From positions 1 through 6,738 of the forward strand of contig JAURKN010000235.1 in assembly GCA_030831725.1 (NCBI GenBank): 6,738 nucleotides of DNA, read 5' to 3'. Within the stretch, counting starts at the first letter, position 1. Each line of letters begins with the position of its first letter. The notes beneath the pieces are model-generated. The model saw only the letters and a list, made by a program, of their open reading frames with translations, did not search any database and was not told where the DNA came from. Below, one piece after another: positions 5,262 to 6,738 of the stretch. The DNA is from Ferruginibacter sp. Lineage in GTDB: Bacteria; Bacteroidota; Bacteroidia; Chitinophagales; Chitinophagaceae. A program made the translations under genes and the position numbers.

Positions 5262-6738
5262 ATGAGCACATTGAACTTGTCTGAACAGGAAATCATCAGA
5301 AGAGAAAAAAAAGAAGAACTGGAAAAAATGGGGATTGACCCTTATCCAGCGGCCCTTTACCCCGTAAATACCACTGCGGCAGATATCAAATCAAATTACA
5401 AAGGAGAAGAAAACAAAGAGGAGTTCGCCGACGTCTGTCTGGCAGGACGAATCATGAGTGTGCGTGATATGGGCAAGGCCAATTTCGCCGTCATTCAAGA
5501 CGAAACCGGAAAAATACAATGCTACGTAAAGCAAGATGATCTTTGTCCGGGAGAAGACAAAACCCTGTTTCAGCAGGTTTGGAAAAAACTGCTGGATATC
5601 GGCGACATCATTGGAATAAAAGGATATGTATTTACCACAAAAACCGGAGAAACTTCGGTGCATGTTCGCGAGTTCACATTATTGAGCAAAGCCTTAAGAC
5701 CATTGCCCATTGTGAAAGAGAAAGACGGAGAGGCCTTTGATGAGGTCACTGATCCTGAATTTCGTTATCGCCAGCGTTATGCGGACTTGATTGTAAATCC
5801 TGGCGTAAAAGAGGTTTTTGTAAAACGTACCAAATTCATAAATGCGGTCCGTGCATTCCTGAATGAACGTGGCGCTTTGGAAGTAGATACTCCTGTATTG
5901 CAAACCATTCCGGGTGGAGCAGCCGCAAGACCGTTCATCACACACCACAATGCACTCGATGTGCCGATGTACATGAGAATCGCCAATGAACTATATCTGA
6001 AAAGACTGATTGTTGGCGGCTTTGAATGGGTATATGAGTTCAGCAGAAATTTCAGGAATGAGGGCATGGACAGAACACACAATCCGGAGTTTACCGTACT
6101 GGAATTTTATGTGGCGTATAAGGATTACGAGTGGATGATGGATACAACAGAACAATTGCTGGAAAAAGCGGCAATAGCCGTAAACGGAACATCAACCTGT
6201 ACGGTGGACGGTAAAGAAATTAGCTTCAAGGCGCCATTCAGAAGAGTGACCATGTTTGAAGCAATCAAGGAACATACAGGCTTCGACATCAGCGAAATGG
6301 ATGAAGCGGGCATCAGGGATGTTTGCCAACAGTTAGGCATACACGCAGATCAAAAATGGGGTAAAGGAAAACTGATCGATGAGATATTCGGAGAAAAGTG
6401 TGAGCATCATTACATACAACCGACCTTCATCACCGACTATCCGGTGGAAATGAGTCCACTTACCAAAAAGCACCGCAGCAAACCCGGATTGGTGGAGCGT
6501 TTCGAGTTGATGGTGAATGGAAAGGAAATCGCCAATGAATTATATCTCAAAAGATTGATTGTGGGCGGATTTGAATGGGTATATGAGTTCAGCCGCAATT
6601 TCAGGAATGAGGGAATGGACAGAACGCACAATCCGGAGTTTACCGTACTGGAATTTTATGTGGCGTATAAGGATTACGAGTGGATGATGGATACAACAGA
6701 ACAATTGCTGGAAAAAGCGGCCATTGCCGTAAACGGAA
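5262..6738 (+). CDS. lysS: Lysyl-tRNA synthetase (class II), internally duplicated, open at window end
   Basis: This class IIb enzyme charges tRNA-Lys with lysine using ATP; it is cytoplasmic and essential. The frame is open from ATG 5262 for 492 codons to the window edge with no stop. The N-terminal helix is MSTLNLSEQEIIRREKKEEL (1-20). The OB-fold anticodon-binding domain spans roughly 57-145 (AGRIMSVRDMGKANFAVIQD). The catalytic domain begins with RYRQRYADLIVNP (168-180). The motif 1 region ends in LEVDTPVLQTIPGGAAARPF (206-225), and motif 2 is FRNEGMDRTHNPEFT (264-278). MSPLTKKHRSKPGLVERFEL (397-416) and NGKEIAN (419-425) are normal. The family should then continue with AYSELNDP and later motif 3 (GLGIGIDR). 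Here it instead reads ELYLKRLIVGGFE and repeats motif 2 (447-461). Motif 3 is absent from the window. The start lies 70 bp after the flavin reductase stop. Confidence 0.93.
   Translation, partial: MSTLNLSEQEIIRREKKEELEKMGIDPYPAALYPVNTTAADIKSNYKGEENKEEFADVCLAGRIMSVRDMGKANFAVIQDETGKIQCYVKQDDLCPGEDKTLFQQVWKKLLDIGDIIGIKGYVFTTKTGETSVHVREFTLLSKALRPLPIVKEKDGEAFDEVTDPEFRYRQRYADLIVNPGVKEVFVKRTKFINAVRAFLNERGALEVDTPVLQTIPGGAAARPFITHHNALDVPMYMRIANELYLKRLIVGGFEWVYEFSRNFRNEGMDRTHNPEFTVLEFYVAYKDYEWMMDTTEQLLEKAAIAVNGTSTCTVDGKEISFKAPFRRVTMFEAIKEHTGFDISEMDEAGIRDVCQQLGIHADQKWGKGKLIDEIFGEKCEHHYIQPTFITDYPVEMSPLTKKHRSKPGLVERFELMVNGKEIANELYLKRLIVGGFEWVYEFSRNFRNEGMDRTHNPEFTVLEFYVAYKDYEWMMDTTEQLLEKAAIAVNG
5978..6189 (+). 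repeat. lysS internal direct repeat, copy 1 (native position)
   Basis: This segment encodes residues 240-309 of LysS (IANELYLKRLI to AVNG), including motif 2, and lies where the family expects it. It is 201 of 212 bases identical to the copy starting 549 bp later. The last 95 bases of shared uninterrupted identity are 6078-6172. Confidence 0.95.
6527..6738 (+). repeat. lysS internal direct repeat, copy 2 (out of place), cut by window end
   Basis: This is the second copy of the motif 2 region, exactly 549 bp (183 codons) downstream and in frame. It is entered through a 13-base identity, aatcgccaatgaa, shared by the native EIAN and RIAN sites. The 11 differences from copy 1 are all third-position or Leu/Arg synonymous changes. 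It is still matching copy 1 at the last base, so the true length is unknown. Confidence 0.95.

Noticed and set aside
5777..6082. Minus-strand ORFs within lysS
   Set aside because: Antisense shadows; two of them start with the same MCVLS peptide only because lysS is duplicated.

Overview
The window looks like ordinary chromosomal DNA from a member of the Bacteroidota, probably the Chitinophagales/Saprospirales/Sphingobacteriales side. The reasons are the TIGR02757-family gene, a free-standing GyrI-like protein of Bacteroidota type, a probable type IX secretion (T9SS) sorting-tail remnant, TAnnTTTG-type promoter matches and the lack of clear Shine-Dalgarno sequences. No phage, transposase, CRISPR array, RNA gene or defence gene was found. 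Both ends cut through genes, so this may be a metagenomic contig or part of one.

Layout, left to right: (1) the 3' three-quarters of a cystathionine gamma-synthase/lyase-type PLP enzyme, to 833. (2) A gene-free gap filled with short-period degenerate repeats, first 7-bp then 9-bp, reaching the start of the next gene. (3) A TIGR02757/DUF2400 protein with a TTG start (1127-1906). (4) A convergent GyrI-like domain protein on the minus strand (1930-2412). (5) A divergent small Bacteroidota hypothetical protein (2469-2801). (6) A short ORF tail resembling the end of a T9SS sorting domain, then a strong Rho-independent terminator (2977-3012) and a likely promoter. (7) A fumarylacetoacetate-hydrolase (FAH) family protein (3069-4076). 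(8) A second repeat-filled gap, with 9-bp and then 7-bp periods. (9) A flavin reductase family protein, also with a TTG start (4307-5191). (10) The beginning of lysyl-tRNA synthetase, lysS (5262 to the window end).

Most of the genes are metabolic or housekeeping and do not form one pathway. The FAH-family and flavin-reductase genes share an orientation and may belong to aromatic-compound catabolism, but that is inference.

Two things stand out. First, lysS is not collinear with its family. After the 'NGKEIAN' segment, where the family continues towards motif 3, the reading frame returns to the motif 2 region 183 codons earlier. It then reads a second copy with 11 base differences, all synonymous, up to the window end. 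This is either a chimera between two related lysS alleles (assembly or template switching) or a real recombinant gene. Second, the two larger gaps hold the same two kinds of short-period array in reverse-complement order. This suggests a composite intergenic repeat family that expands right up to start codons.
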